A DNA stretch of 64,000 nucleotides from NCBI RefSeq assembly GCF_010104355.1, contig NZ_CP044972.1, positions 2,604,001-2,668,000 on the forward strand, read 5' to 3'. Positions 26,021 to 35,804 of the stretch are shown piece by piece (positions within the stretch are counted from its first letter, which is position 1; each line of letters begins with the position of its first letter). A program made the position numbers and the translations under genes. The notes beneath the pieces are model-generated. The model was not told where the DNA came from. It did no database searches and saw only the letters and a list, made by a program, of their open reading frames with translations. This DNA is from Hydrogenophaga sp. PBL-H3 (GTDB lineage: Bacteria > Pseudomonadota > Gammaproteobacteria > Burkholderiales > Burkholderiaceae_C).

Positions 26021-26521
26021 TCAGGCCGGCTGGGCCGAGAGCCGGGCAAACGCGCTGACCACCTCGGGCGGCGCCTGCACCAGTTCGATCAGCACACCCT
26101 CGCCGGCGATCGGGAATTCGTCGTTGGCTTTGGGGTGCAGAAAGGTGATGTCAAAGCCCGCCGCCCCCTGGCGGATGCCGCCCGGTGCAAACCGCACGCC
26201 CTGAGCGCTCAACCAGTCCACCGCAGTGGGCAGGTCGTCAATCCACAGGCCGATGTGGTTGAGCGGCGTGGCGTGCACCGCAGGCTTCTTGTCGGGGTCC
26301 AGCGGCTGCATCAGGTCGACCTCGACCTTGAACGGTCCGCTGCCGATGGCGCAGATGTCCTCGTCCACGTTCTCACGCTCGCTGCGAAAGTGGCCAGTGA
26401 CCTCCAGGCCGAGCATCTCGACCCAGAGCTTCTGCAGGCGCTGCTTGTCAGGCCCGCCGATGGCGATCTGCTGGATGCCCAGTACCTTGAAAGGGCGGAT
26501 GGGGGATACCGATGTGCTCAT
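26021..26521 (-). CDS. VOC-family protein, probable methylmalonyl-CoA epimerase
   Basis: This 166-residue vicinal-oxygen-chelate protein has two beta-alpha-beta-beta-beta modules: [18 protein letters not shown] (residues 16-33) and [18 protein letters not shown]. Metal ligands are a Gln or His in the first strand, His in NHIG and Glu in VLIELVQAP. The family includes methylmalonyl-CoA epimerase and glyoxalase-like enzymes. Placement at the end of a propionyl-CoA carboxylase/methylmalonyl-CoA mutase operon makes epimerisation of (S)- to (R)-methylmalonyl-CoA the most economical reading. It starts 3 bases after the methyltransferase stop. Confidence 0.8.
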   Translation of the reverse strand: MSTSVSPIRPFKVLGIQQIAIGGPDKQRLQKLWVEMLGLEVTGHFRSERENVDEDICAIGSGPFKVEVDLMQPLDPDKKPAVHATPLNHIGLWIDDLPTAVDWLSAQGVRFAPGGIRQGAAGFDITFLHPKANDEFPIAGEGVLIELVQAPPEVVSAFARLSAQPA

Positions 26522-26524
26522 GCG

Positions 26525-27121
26525 TCAATGAAAGCCGTTGTGGGTGTGTGAGGGATGGCTGGCCTGCTCCAGCGTCCACACGGTGGCCGGTGGCAGGTTC
26601 GCCCAGATGGAAGCAGCCCGGCGCCAGCGCCAGCCGATGGGAATGTCCTTGAAGGGCCGCAGGTGGGGCGACGCGTAGGTGTACTGGATCAGGCGCGAAC
26701 CCGGGCGGCTCTCGATCAAGGCCACCATGGCATCGATACACCCATGCGCTTCATCCCGCGTCATGGACAGCAGGGGCAAGGACGACACCACAGTGACCGG
26801 ACTGCGTTTTTCGATGGCCAGCGCATCGAGCCGGGAGGCGCAATGGTTGAGCACCTCCAGATCGGGAAAGCTTCTGCGCAGCAGCTGGGCAAAGCCGGGG
26901 TCGCGCTCGATCACCATGAAGCGATCAACATGGGCCAAGGCCGGCAGCAGGGCCCGGGTGATGGCCCCGGTGCCGGCGCCCACCTCGATCAAGGTCCCGG
27001 GCGCGGACCGCATCACCTCGCTCAGGATGGCTTGCGCCAGGGCTCTGGAGGCCGGAGCGATGGCACCCACGCGCCTTGGATTACGCAGGTACCCCAGCGC
27101 GAAAGCCAAACCTTGTCGCAT
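26525..27121 (-). CDS. Class I SAM-dependent methyltransferase (phospholipid N-methyltransferase-like)
   Basis: This 198-residue protein has the SAM motif I LIEVGAGTGAITRALL (near residue 48), motif post-I VIERDPGFA and a motif IV-like VVSSLPLLSM. The opening LRNPRRVGAIAPASRALA is typical of PmtA-like phospholipid methyltransferases and rRNA-dimethylase-like relatives. Substrate unknown; the placement inside a propionyl-CoA operon does not fit a lipid role in an obvious way. The ATG at 27121 has AAGGGA just upstream. Confidence 0.75.
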   Translation of the reverse strand: MRQGLAFALGYLRNPRRVGAIAPASRALAQAILSEVMRSAPGTLIEVGAGTGAITRALLPALAHVDRFMVIERDPGFAQLLRRSFPDLEVLNHCASRLDALAIEKRSPVTVVSSLPLLSMTRDEAHGCIDAMVALIESRPGSRLIQYTYASPHLRPFKDIPIGWRWRRAASIWANLPPATVWTLEQASHPSHTHNGFH

Positions 27122-27204
27122 GCAGTTCCCTTCAGAGTCGACGTGACTTGCAGGGTAGCGCAATTCAAAGCCCGCTGTCTGTGGGGCAGCAGCCCCTGCC
27201 AGGT

Positions 27205-29253
27205 TCATTCGAACTCGACGATGGGCTGGTCGACCACGAGCGATTCGCCCCTAGAAGCGAGCACCTTGCCCACCACGCCATCGGCCGCCGCGAACAACAC
27301 GTTCTCCATCTTCATGGCTTCAATCACCGCCACGCGCTCGCCCGCCTGCACTTTCTGGCCCGGCTGCACCGCCACCTCCACCAGCAGACCGGGCATTGGC
27401 GAGAGCACATATTTGCTCATGTCGGCCGCCGCCTTGAACGGCATCAAAGCATGCAGCTCGGCCATGCGCGGCGAGACCACCATGGTCTCGATGCGCGTGC
27501 CGTTGTGCTGCACCACCAGCGCCAGCGGGTTGCGTGGCGTGCCGCGCTCGATCTGCGCAGTGAAAGGCTGGCCGTTGCATTCGCCAGTGATGCAGATGTC
27601 GTTCAGGCGCGAAGGGCTGCTGATGGCATAACGCTTGCCATCCACCGTGACCAGCGCCGAGCCGAGTTGACCCACCACCTCGTCCACATGCACCGGCTTG
27701 TAGAGGTGCTCCCCCGTGGCGCCCAGCACGATCACACGGAAGTCATGCCCGACCTTCACGCCGTAGCCAGGCAACTGGCCCGACAGACCCGCCGCGCGCT
27801 CGCGCGACTTGCGGCGCACAAAAGCGGCCAGCGCCACCAGAAAGTCGGCATCGTCGTGCGGCACATCTTCAGCGCGGAAGCCATGGCCGTAGTGCTCCGC
27901 AATGAAGCCGGTGTTGAAGTCACCGGCCACGAATTTCGGGTGCGCCAGCAGCGCGGCCTGGAACGGAATGTTGCTGCTGATACCTCGAATGACGAATCCG
28001 TTGAGCGCTTCGCGCATCTTGGTGATCGCCTCCAGCCGGTCTTTGCCGTGCACGATCAGCTTGGCGATCATCGAGTCGTAGAACATCGGGATCTCGCCAC
28101 CGTCCTGCACGCCGGTGTCCACGCGCACGCCTTGGAGATCAGCCGTGTTGCCTTGCCACATGCTCTGCGCGGGTGGCGCAAACCTCACCAGGCGCCCGGT
28201 GCTGGGCAGGAAATTGCGAAACGGGTCTTCCGCATTGATGCGGCACTCGATCGCCCAGCCCTCGCGTTTGACGTCGGCTTGCGTCAGCGGCAGCTTCTCG
28301 CCGGCCGCCACGCGGATCATCAGCTCCACCAGATCGAGACCGGTGATGCACTCGGTCACCGGGTGCTCCACCTGCAGGCGCGTGTTCATCTCCAGGAAAT
28401 AGAAGTCCTGGTCCTTGCCGACCACAAACTCCACCGTGCCGGCGCTCTGGTAGTTCACCGCCTTGGCCAGCGCCACGGCCTGCTCGCCCATGGCCTTGCG
28501 CGTGGCATCTGAAATGAAGGGCGACGGCGCCTCCTCGATCACCTTCTGGTGGCGGCGCTGGATGGAGCACTCGCGCTCGTTCAGATAGATCACGTTGCCG
28601 TGCGAATCGCCCAGCACCTGGATCTCGATGTGGCGCGGCTCCTGTACGAATTTCTCGATGAAGATGCGGTCGTCGCCGAAGCTGTTGCGCGCCTCGTTGC
28701 GGCAGCTGGTGAAGCCTTCAAAGGCGTCCTTGTCGTTGAAGGCCACGCGCAAGCCTTTGCCACCGCCACCGGCACTGGCCTTGATCATCACCGGGTAGCC
28801 GATGTCCCTGGCGATCTCCACCGCGCGCTCGGCGCTCTCGATGGCATCGTTCCAGCCCGGAATGGTGTTGACCTTGGCCGCATTCGCCAGCTTCTTGGAC
28901 GCGATCTTGTCGCCCATGGCCGCAATGCTGAAGTGTTTGGGGCCGATGAAGGCCATGCCCTCTTCTTCCACGCGGCGGGCAAAGGCTTCGTTTTCCGACA
29001 GGAAGCCGTAGCCCGGGTGGATGGCCTGCGCGCCGGTCTGTTTGGCGGCCGCAATGATCTTGTCGGCCACCAGGTAGGACTCGCGCGAGGGCGCCGGCCC
29101 GAGCAACACGGCCTCATCGGCCAGCTGCACGTGGCGCGCTTCCTTGTCGGCCTCCGAATACACCGCCACGGTGGCGATGCCCATCTTCTTCGCGGTGGCA
29201 ATCACGCGGCAAGCGATCTCGCCGCGGTTGGCTATGAGTATTTTCTTGAACAT
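27205..29253 (-). CDS. pccA: Propionyl-CoA carboxylase, biotin carboxylase/carrier (alpha) subunit
   Basis: This 682-residue protein contains the biotin carboxylase domain (FKKILIANRGEIACRV at 2-17, ATP-grasp GGGGKGLRV and EMNTRLQVEHPVTE), a BT-like linker domain, and a C-terminal biotinyl domain with AMKMENV near residue 648. It carboxylates biotin and hands the carboxyl group to PccB, converting propionyl-CoA to (S)-methylmalonyl-CoA. A 131-base gap carrying an inverted repeat element separates it from pccB. Propionyl rather than acetyl specificity follows from the mcm/meaB neighbours. Confidence 0.93.
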   Translation of the reverse strand: MFKKILIANRGEIACRVIATAKKMGIATVAVYSEADKEARHVQLADEAVLLGPAPSRESYLVADKIIAAAKQTGAQAIHPGYGFLSENEAFARRVEEEGMAFIGPKHFSIAAMGDKIASKKLANAAKVNTIPGWNDAIESAERAVEIARDIGYPVMIKASAGGGGKGLRVAFNDKDAFEGFTSCRNEARNSFGDDRIFIEKFVQEPRHIEIQVLGDSHGNVIYLNERECSIQRRHQKVIEEAPSPFISDATRKAMGEQAVALAKAVNYQSAGTVEFVVGKDQDFYFLEMNTRLQVEHPVTECITGLDLVELMIRVAAGEKLPLTQADVKREGWAIECRINAEDPFRNFLPSTGRLVRFAPPAQSMWQGNTADLQGVRVDTGVQDGGEIPMFYDSMIAKLIVHGKDRLEAITKMREALNGFVIRGISSNIPFQAALLAHPKFVAGDFNTGFIAEHYGHGFRAEDVPHDDADFLVALAAFVRRKSRERAAGLSGQLPGYGVKVGHDFRVIVLGATGEHLYKPVHVDEVVGQLGSALVTVDGKRYAISSPSRLNDICITGECNGQPFTAQIERGTPRNPLALVVQHNGTRIETMVVSPRMAELHALMPFKAAADMSKYVLSPMPGLLVEVAVQPGQKVQAGERVAVIEAMKMENVLFAAADGVVGKVLASRGESLVVDQPIVEFE

Positions 29254-29272
29254 GGTGCTTCCTTCTTCCAAC

Positions 29273-29352
29273 CGTTCGGGCTGAGCCTGTCGAAGCCCAG
29301 CGCTGACCAGTCAACTTGTGTGAGAGCCCTTCGACAGGCTCAGGGCGAACGG
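29273..29352. repeat. Interspersed inverted repeat (copy 1), intergenic
   Basis: The left arm (29273-29298, containing GGGCTGAGCCTGTCGAAG) and the right arm (29326-29352, containing CTTCGACAGGCTCAGGGC) are near-perfect reverse complements around a 27-base loop. Two more copies occur at 40231-40301 and 51730-51842. It is a REP/BIME-like palindromic element common in Comamonadaceae, sitting here between pccB and pccA. Confidence 0.85.
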
Positions 29353-29384
29353 GTGTTTTTGCTCAGGGAACGGGAGGGGTTGGC

Positions 29385-30917
29385 TCACAGCGGAATGTTC
29401 CCGTGCTTGCGCCACGGGTTTTCCAGCTTCTTGTCTTTCAGCATCACCAGCGAACGGCAGATGCGCTTGCGCGTCTCGTGCGGCAGGATCACGTCGTCGA
29501 TGAAGCCACGCGCGCCCGCCACGAAGGGGTTGGCGAAGCGGGCCTTGTACTCGGCCTCACGCAGGGCCAGCTTGGCCGGGTCCTTCTTCTCCTCGCGGAA
29601 GATGATCTCCACCGCGCCTTTGGCACCCATCACCGCGATCTCGGCGTTGGGCCAGGCAAAGTTCACGTCGCCACGCAGGTGCTTGGAGCTCATCACGTCG
29701 TAGGCACCGCCATAGGCCTTGCGCGTGATCACGGTGATCTTGGGCACGGTGCACTCGGCGTACGCATAGAGCAGTTTGGCGCCGTGCTTGATGATGCCGC
29801 CGTATTCCTGCGAGGTGCCGGGCATGAAGCCGGGCACGTCGACGAAGGTGATCACCGGGATGTTGAAGGCATCGCAGAAACGCACGAAGCGCGCGGCCTT
29901 GATGCTGCTCTTGATGTCCAGGCAACCGGCCAGCACCAGCGGCTGGTTGGCCACGATGCCCACCGTCTGGCCGTCCATGCGCGCAAAGCCGATCAGGATG
30001 TTTTTGGCGTACTCGGGTTGCAGCTCGAAGAAGTCACCGTCGTCCACCGTCTTGACGATCAGCTCCTTCATGTCGTAGGGCTTGTTCGGGTTTTCGGGCA
30101 CCAGTGTGTCCAGGCTCAACTCCATGCGGTCGATCGCGTCTCCGCTGGGCCGCACCGGGGCCTTTTCGCGGTTGGACAGCGGCAGGTAGTTGTAGAGCCG
30201 GCGCAGCATCAGCAGCGCCTCCACGTCGTTCTCGAAGGCCAGGTCGGCCACGCCGCTCTTGGTGGTGTGCGTGATGGCGCCACCGAGTTCCTCGGCGGTC
30301 ACTTCCTCGTGCGTCACGGTCTTCACCACCTCGGGGCCGGTGACGAACATGTAGCTCGAATCCTTCACCATGAAGATGAAGTCGGTCATGGCGGGCGAAT
30401 ACACCGCGCCGCCGGCAGACGGACCCATGATCATGCTGATCTGCGGCACCACGCCGCTGGCCATCACGTTGCGCTGGAACACGTCGGCATAGCCACCGAG
30501 CGAGGCCACGCCTTCCTGAATGCGCGCACCGCCCGAGTCGTTCAGGCCGATCACAGGCGCACCGACCTTCATGGCCTGGTCCATCACCTTGCAGATCTTC
30601 TCGGCATGCGCTTCGGAGAGCGCGCCACCAAACACCGTGAAGTCCTGGCTGAACACGAACACCAGGCGGCCGTTGATCATGCCGTAGCCGGTGACCACGC
30701 CGTCGCCGGGGATCTTGTTGTCCTGCATGCCGAAGTCGGTGCAGCGGTGCTCGACGAACATGTCCCATTCTTCGAAGGTGCCTTCGTCCAGCAGCACCTC
30801 CAGCCGCTCGCGCGCGCTCAGCTTGCCTTTGGCATGCTGCGCGGCGATGCGTTTTTCACCGCCACCCAACCGGGCGGCGGCGCGTTTTTCTTCGAGTTGA
30901 TCGAGGATGTCCTGCAT
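29385..30917 (-). CDS. pccB: Propionyl-CoA carboxylase, carboxyltransferase (beta) subunit
   Basis: This 510-residue protein has the two crotonase-fold halves of acyl-CoA carboxyltransferases. [17 protein letters not shown] and [19 protein letters not shown] lie in the N-terminal half, and [23 protein letters not shown] in the C-terminal half, ending at [17 protein letters not shown]. It transfers the carboxyl group from biotin on PccA to propionyl-CoA. It follows meaB by 24 bases. Confidence 0.94.
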   Translation of the reverse strand: MQDILDQLEEKRAAARLGGGEKRIAAQHAKGKLSARERLEVLLDEGTFEEWDMFVEHRCTDFGMQDNKIPGDGVVTGYGMINGRLVFVFSQDFTVFGGALSEAHAEKICKVMDQAMKVGAPVIGLNDSGGARIQEGVASLGGYADVFQRNVMASGVVPQISMIMGPSAGGAVYSPAMTDFIFMVKDSSYMFVTGPEVVKTVTHEEVTAEELGGAITHTTKSGVADLAFENDVEALLMLRRLYNYLPLSNREKAPVRPSGDAIDRMELSLDTLVPENPNKPYDMKELIVKTVDDGDFFELQPEYAKNILIGFARMDGQTVGIVANQPLVLAGCLDIKSSIKAARFVRFCDAFNIPVITFVDVPGFMPGTSQEYGGIIKHGAKLLYAYAECTVPKITVITRKAYGGAYDVMSSKHLRGDVNFAWPNAEIAVMGAKGAVEIIFREEKKDPAKLALREAEYKARFANPFVAGARGFIDDVILPHETRKRICRSLVMLKDKKLENPWRKHGNIPL

Positions 30918-30941
30918 GGCGTTGTTCTCCAGAAAATGGAT

Positions 30942-31946
30942 TCAGTCGAAAAGATCGAGCAGCTGGCGCGCTGCGGTGCTGGCGGGCAAGGTGCCGGCCA
31001 GCACACGCTGCGTGGTGTCGTCCAGGGCGGCGCGCACCTGGGGGTGCGCGCGGAAACGTTGCTTCAGGCCGGCGTCGATGCGCTCCCACATCCAGGCGCG
31101 GGCCTGTTGCTGGCGGCGCGCCGCCAGCTGGCCATTGCCGCTTTGCAGCGCGCGAAACCGCGACACCTCGGCCCAGAAGGCATCCACACCGCGCCCCAGC
31201 AATGCACTGAGCTGGATCACCTGCGGGTGCCACACGGCTTCGTTGTGGTGCGCATGCTCCGGGTGACCCTGCAGACCGAGCAGGCGCAGCGACGACGTGA
31301 TCTGTGCACGGGCCCGCGTGGCCGCGTCCGGGTCGATGTCGGCCTTGTTGATGACCACCAGGTCGGCCAGCTCCATCACGCCTTTCTTGATCGCCTGCAA
31401 ATCATCGCCCGCGTTGGGCAGCTGCATCAGCACGAACATGTCGGTCATGCCGCTCACGGCCGTCTCGCTCTGGCCCACGCCCACGGTCTCGACGATCACG
31501 GTGTCGTAGCCCGCCGCCTCGCAGACGAGCATGGCCTCGCGCGTCTTCTCGGCCACGCCACCCAGCGTGCCGCTGCTCGGGCTGGGGCGGATGTAGGCCT
31601 GCTCGTGCACAGAGAGCTTTTCCATCCGCGTCTTGTCGCCCAGGATCGAGCCGCCTGACACCGTGCTGGAAGGATCGACGGTGAGCACTGCCACGCGGAG
31701 GCCTTTGTCGATGAGGTACAGGCCCAGCGCCTCGATGAAGGTGCTCTTGCCCACGCCCGGCACGCCACTGATGCCCAGCCGGAAGGCTTTGCCGGTGTGG
31801 GGCAACAAGGCGGTGAGCAACTCATCGCCCTGCGCGCGGTGGTCGGCGCGGGTGGATTCGAGCAGGGTGATGGCCTTGGCAATGGCGCGGCGCTGCCCGG
31901 CGGGGTCGCCGTGCACGATGCCTTCCAGCAGCACCGAAGGGGTCAC
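30942..31946 (-). CDS. meaB: Methylmalonyl-CoA mutase-associated GTPase MeaB (ArgK-like)
   Basis: This 334-residue G3E GTPase has Walker [16 protein letters not shown] (near residue 60), switch-type [19 protein letters not shown] and the guanine-specificity motif NKAD. It protects and reloads methylmalonyl-CoA mutase with adenosylcobalamin. The ATG overlaps the mcm stop by 4 bases, which supports a coupled chaperone-client pair. Confidence 0.93.
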   Translation of the reverse strand: MTPSVLLEGIVHGDPAGQRRAIAKAITLLESTRADHRAQGDELLTALLPHTGKAFRLGISGVPGVGKSTFIEALGLYLIDKGLRVAVLTVDPSSTVSGGSILGDKTRMEKLSVHEQAYIRPSPSSGTLGGVAEKTREAMLVCEAAGYDTVIVETVGVGQSETAVSGMTDMFVLMQLPNAGDDLQAIKKGVMELADLVVINKADIDPDAATRARAQITSSLRLLGLQGHPEHAHHNEAVWHPQVIQLSALLGRGVDAFWAEVSRFRALQSGNGQLAARRQQQARAWMWERIDAGLKQRFRAHPQVRAALDDTTQRVLAGTLPASTAARQLLDLFD

Positions 31947-34111
31947 CCGAGTGCCTTCTTGATCTGCTCCAGCACATCCTTCGCGCTGGCGGGAATGGGG
32001 GTGCCCGGGCCGTAGATGCCCTTGACGCCGGCATCAAAGAGCATCTCGTAATCCTGGCGCGGGATCACACCGCCCACGAACACGATGATGTCGTCGGCAC
32101 CCTGCTTCTTCAGCTCGGCAATGATGGCCGGCACCAGGGTCTTGTGGCCCGCGGCCAGCGTCGAGACACCCACCGCGTGCACGTCGTTCTCGATCGCCTG
32201 CCGTGCGCACTCCTCGGGCGTCTGAAACAGCGGGCCCATGTCCACATCGAAACCGAGGTCGGCAAAGGCCGTGGCCACCACCTTGGCACCGCGGTCGTGG
32301 CCGTCCTGGCCGAGCTTGCTGATCATCACGCGCGGGCGGCGGCCCTGCGCTTCGGCGAATGCGTTGATCTCGGTCTTGAGGGCATCCCAACCCTCGGCGG
32401 AATCGTAGGCAGCTGCGTACACACCGGTCACCTTTTGCGTATCGGCGCGGTGGCGCCCGAAAACCTTCTCCAGCGCGTCGCTCACTTCGCCCACGGTGGC
32501 GCGCAGGCGCATCGCCTTGATCGTCAGGTCGAGCAGATTGCCCTCGCCGCTGTCGGCGGCGGCCGTGAGCGCTTCAAGCGCCGCCTGCACCTTCGCGCTG
32601 TCGCGCGTGGCCTTGATCTTCTGAAGCCGCGCAATCTGCCCGTCGCGCACCGCCACGTTGTCGATGTCGCGCGCCTCGATCGCGTCTTCGGTCTTGAGCT
32701 TGTATTTGTTGACGCCGACGATCACGTCGCGCCCGGAGTCGATGCGCGCCTGCTTCTCGGCGGCAGCCGCCTCGATCTTGAGCTTGGCCCAGCCGCTGTC
32801 CACCGCCTTGGTCATGCCGCCCATGGCCTGCACCTCTTCGATGATGGCCCAGGCCTTGTCGGCCATTTCCTGGGTGAGGCTCTCCATCATGTAGCTGCCG
32901 GCCCAGGGGTCCACCACGTTCGTGATGTGGGTCTCTTCCTGAATGATGAGCTGCGTGTTGCGCGCGATGCGCGCGCTGAACTCGGTGGGCAGCGCGATGG
33001 CTTCGTCAAAACTGTTGGTGTGCAGGCTCTGCGTGCCACCGAACACCGCCGCCATGGCCTCCACCGTGGTGCGCACCACGTTGTTGTAGGGGTCCTGCTC
33101 CGTGAGCGACCAGCCCGATGTCTGGCAGTGCGTGCGCAGCATCAGGCTCTTGGGGTTCTTCGCGTTGAAGCCTTTCATGATGCGCGTCCACAGCAGGCGG
33201 GCTGCGCGCATCTTGGCGATCTCCAGGTAGAAGTTCATGCCGATCGCCCAGAAGAAGCTCAGGCGCCCGGCGAAGCCGTCCACGTCCATGCCCTTGGCAA
33301 TCGCGGTCTTCACGTATTCCTGGCCATCGGCCAGCGTGAAGGCCAGCTCCAGCGCCTGGTTGGCGCCGGCTTCCTGCATGTGGTACCCGCTGATGCTGAT
33401 CGAGTTGAACTTGGGCATGTGGCCAGCCGTGTACTCGATGATGTCGCCGATGATCTTCATCGACGGCTCGGGTGGGTAGATGTAGGTGTTGCGGACCATG
33501 AACTCCTTGAGGATGTCGTTCTGGATCGTCCCGCTCAACTGGTCCTGCGCCACGCCCTGCTCTTCGGCCGCCACCACATAGCCCGCGAGCACCGGCAGCA
33601 CCGCGCCGTTCATGGTCATGGAGACCGACACCTTGTCCAGCGGGATCTGGTCGAACAGGATCTTCATGTCCTCCACGCTGTCGATGGCCACGCCGGCCTT
33701 GCCCACGTCGCCGGTCACGCGTGGGTGGTCGCTGTCGTAGCCACGGTGGGTGGCCAGGTCGAACGCGACCGACACGCCCTGCCCGCCGGCGGCCAGCGCC
33801 TTGCGGTAGAAGGCGTTGCTTTCCTCGGCGGTAGAGAAGCCAGCGTACTGGCGGATCGTCCAGGGACGCACCGCGTACATGGTGGCTTGCGGCCCGCGAA
33901 TGAAGGGCTCAAAGCCCGGCAAGGTGTTGGTGTGTTGCAGACCCGCCGTGTCTTCGGCGGTGTAGAGCGGTTTGACACGGATGCCGTCGGGCGTGACCCA
34001 GTCGAGGGCCCCCAGATCGCCACCGGGTGCCGATTTCTGCGCGGCCTTGGCCCAGGCTTCGAGGGGGACGGTTGGGAACTCGGGCGTTGGGGCGGGCGTT
34101 TTGGAGCTCAT
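31943..34111 (-). CDS. Methylmalonyl-CoA mutase, single-subunit form
   Basis: This 722-residue enzyme combines the substrate TIM barrel ([18 protein letters not shown] near residue 80, and [13 protein letters not shown]) with a C-terminal cobalamin-binding domain ([18 protein letters not shown] and [15 protein letters not shown]). The His of DGHDRG is the lower cobalt ligand. It rearranges (R)-methylmalonyl-CoA to succinyl-CoA, the last step of propionate entry to the TCA cycle. It is the first gene of the operon mcm-meaB-pccB-pccA-methyltransferase-epimerase. ATG 34111 was taken; a GTG at 34135 is an alternative. A divergent GntR gene lies 96 bases away. Confidence 0.93.
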   Translation of the reverse strand: MSSKTPAPTPEFPTVPLEAWAKAAQKSAPGGDLGALDWVTPDGIRVKPLYTAEDTAGLQHTNTLPGFEPFIRGPQATMYAVRPWTIRQYAGFSTAEESNAFYRKALAAGGQGVSVAFDLATHRGYDSDHPRVTGDVGKAGVAIDSVEDMKILFDQIPLDKVSVSMTMNGAVLPVLAGYVVAAEEQGVAQDQLSGTIQNDILKEFMVRNTYIYPPEPSMKIIGDIIEYTAGHMPKFNSISISGYHMQEAGANQALELAFTLADGQEYVKTAIAKGMDVDGFAGRLSFFWAIGMNFYLEIAKMRAARLLWTRIMKGFNAKNPKSLMLRTHCQTSGWSLTEQDPYNNVVRTTVEAMAAVFGGTQSLHTNSFDEAIALPTEFSARIARNTQLIIQEETHITNVVDPWAGSYMMESLTQEMADKAWAIIEEVQAMGGMTKAVDSGWAKLKIEAAAAEKQARIDSGRDVIVGVNKYKLKTEDAIEARDIDNVAVRDGQIARLQKIKATRDSAKVQAALEALTAAADSGEGNLLDLTIKAMRLRATVGEVSDALEKVFGRHRADTQKVTGVYAAAYDSAEGWDALKTEINAFAEAQGRRPRVMISKLGQDGHDRGAKVVATAFADLGFDVDMGPLFQTPEECARQAIENDVHAVGVSTLAAGHKTLVPAIIAELKKQGADDIIVFVGGVIPRQDYEMLFDAGVKGIYGPGTPIPASAKDVLEQIKKALG

Positions 34112-34155
34112 GGCGGGCAATGGTTGAAATGACACAGGAACGGGCGAGATTTTAT

Positions 34156-34174
34156 ATCATTCATAATTATTGAT
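34156..34174. promoter_or_regulatory. Imperfect palindrome in the mcm/GntR divergent promoter
   Basis: An AT-rich imperfect inverted repeat (ATCA..ATAATTAT..TGAT) lies centrally between the mutase and regulator starts, followed by the short palindrome GAATATTC at 34178-34185. It is the only AT-rich patch in the interval, so it is a candidate operator/promoter for both genes. Not verified. Confidence 0.4.
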
Positions 34175-34207
34175 GCAGAATATTCTTCGCGACTTACAAT
34201 CCTGCCC

Positions 34208-34843
34208 ATGTCCGCCCTGTCCCTTGCACCCCGCGCCCTCTACGAAGAAGTAGCCGAACTGCTGCGCCAGCGCATCTTCAAGCGCGAACTGGAGCCCGGC
34301 AGCTGGATCGACGAGCTCAAGCTGGCCGAGGAATACGGCATCAGCCGCACGCCGCTGCGCGAGGCGCTCAAGGTGCTGGCCGCCGAAGGCCTGGTGACAA
34401 TGAAGGTGCGGCGAGGCGCCTACGTGACCGAAGTGTCCGAGAAAGACCTGGCCGACGTCTACCACCTGCTCTCTCTGCTGGAGTCAGACGCCGCTGGCGT
34501 GGTGGCGCGGCAGGCAACCGATGCCGAACTCGCAGAGTTGCAAACCCTGCACGACGACCTGGAGGCGGCGGTGGACGAACGCGACCGCTTCTTTGCGCTC
34601 AACGAACAGTTCCACATGCGCGTGCTGGAACTGGCGCGCAACCGCTGGCGCGAGCAGATGGTGGCCGACCTGCGCAAGGTCATGAAGCTCAACCGCCACA
34701 ACTCGCTGCTCAAGACCGGGCGCATCGAAGAGTCGCTGGCCGAGCACCGCGCCATCGTCCGCGCGATGACCGAGCGCAACACGGCACTGGCGGTGCAACG
34801 CATGCAGGAACATTTTCAGAGCGGCCTGGAAGCCGCGGCCTGA
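34208..34843 (+). CDS. GntR-family regulator (FCD subfamily), probable controller of the propionyl-CoA operon
   Basis: This 211-residue protein has an N-terminal winged helix (residues 10-75, with ELKLAEEYGISRTPLREALKVL as recognition region) and a C-terminal all-helical FCD domain (DLADVYHLLSLLESDAAG, then LNEQFHMRVLELA and EHRAIVRAM). The metal-binding positions Asp, His and His of FCD domains appear to be present. It is divergent from mcm, so it probably binds an acyl-CoA or acid of this pathway; the ligand is inferred. Confidence 0.87.
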   Translation: MSALSLAPRALYEEVAELLRQRIFKRELEPGSWIDELKLAEEYGISRTPLREALKVLAAEGLVTMKVRRGAYVTEVSEKDLADVYHLLSLLESDAAGVVARQATDAELAELQTLHDDLEAAVDERDRFFALNEQFHMRVLELARNRWREQMVADLRKVMKLNRHNSLLKTGRIEESLAEHRAIVRAMTERNTALAVQRMQEHFQSGLEAAA

Positions 34844-34885
34844 GCACTGCGTCGCCAGGTCCGATTTCGTACCTGGCCCTGCCCG

Positions 34886-35779
34886 TCAACCCCAGAAAGG
34901 GTCGAGCTTCCCGGTGAAGGCCGCGAGGTCTTCAAAGTAAGGCAAGGCCCCGCCTTCCATGGCGTGAAAACGCCAGTTGGGCCGCTGCTCCACCGTCACC
35001 TTGCCTTGGTAGTCGGTGAAATCACCCCGGGTGGCCATGCTCACCCACACCGGGCAAGTGACGGCCTCGTACAGGGTGTTGATGTCGCGGCTGAACATGC
35101 CGGCTGACACGAAGTGCAGCGGCGCATGGCGGGCACCTGGCTGGCGCGTGGTGATCACGGCATAGCGCCAGAGCGCTTCGTCGATGCGCCTGGAGCCCCA
35201 GGTGCGCTCCAGGAAATAACGGATCACGCTGGGCCGGGTGAGGTTGCGATAAATCCCGTCCGACCAGAACGGCCACGACAGAATCTTGTACAGCCAGGCT
35301 TGGTACAGCGTGCTGCCCGGCGGGCCGTAGCGCCGCTTCGGGCCACTGAAACCGGTGGGGCTCACCAGGGCCATGCGACGCACTGTGAGAGGCGCTTCCT
35401 GCTGCGCACGCACCACGAACTCGCTGGTCAGCGACACGCCCACCACGTCGATCGCACCCACGCCGTGTGCGTCTCGCATGTGTGCAAGCAAGGCGTGGAT
35501 CGCATCGGTCATCAGGCGCGGCGTGTAGAGCCGATCACTGCGCTCGGAAAAACCGAAGCCCGGCAGGTCCAGCGCGTACACCACGCGACGCTGGCGGCAA
35601 TGCTCGAACAGCGGCGCCACCTCCGCCGCCGACCCCGCCGCGTTGACGCTGTGCACCAGCAACACGGGCGGCAGATTCGCCGCACCCACCTGCGGCCATG
35701 CCCGATAGGCGCTCACCCGACCCGCCACTGTGTCGATCTCGAAGCGTTCAGCGTTCAGCGCCGGAGGCAGTGCAGACAT
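34886..35779 (-). CDS. Alpha/beta hydrolase
   Basis: This 297-residue protein has the fold's oxyanion segment LLVHSVNAAGSAAE, the GFGFSERSDR loop and a nucleophile elbow GVSLTSEF, where serine follows GV. The C-terminal acid/base region is hard to place: the last His lies in WRFHAMEGGALPYFED. The expected Gly-X-Ser-X-Gly motif is altered to VGVSLTSE. Substrate unknown. Its start lies 26 bases downstream of the dusA stop on the same strand. Confidence 0.8.
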   Translation of the reverse strand: MSALPPALNAERFEIDTVAGRVSAYRAWPQVGAANLPPVLLVHSVNAAGSAAEVAPLFEHCRQRRVVYALDLPGFGFSERSDRLYTPRLMTDAIHALLAHMRDAHGVGAIDVVGVSLTSEFVVRAQQEAPLTVRRMALVSPTGFSGPKRRYGPPGSTLYQAWLYKILSWPFWSDGIYRNLTRPSVIRYFLERTWGSRRIDEALWRYAVITTRQPGARHAPLHFVSAGMFSRDINTLYEAVTCPVWVSMATRGDFTDYQGKVTVEQRPNWRFHAMEGGALPYFEDLAAFTGKLDPFWG

Positions 35780-35804
35780 GGAGGCCTTGGTGAGGTGGAT
35801 GGCG

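Noticed and set aside
29316..34132. Long plus-strand frames of 780 and 662 residues opposite pccB/meaB and mcm
   Set aside because: Both are antisense to strongly conserved genes and have the typical His/Gly/Gln-rich shadow composition.
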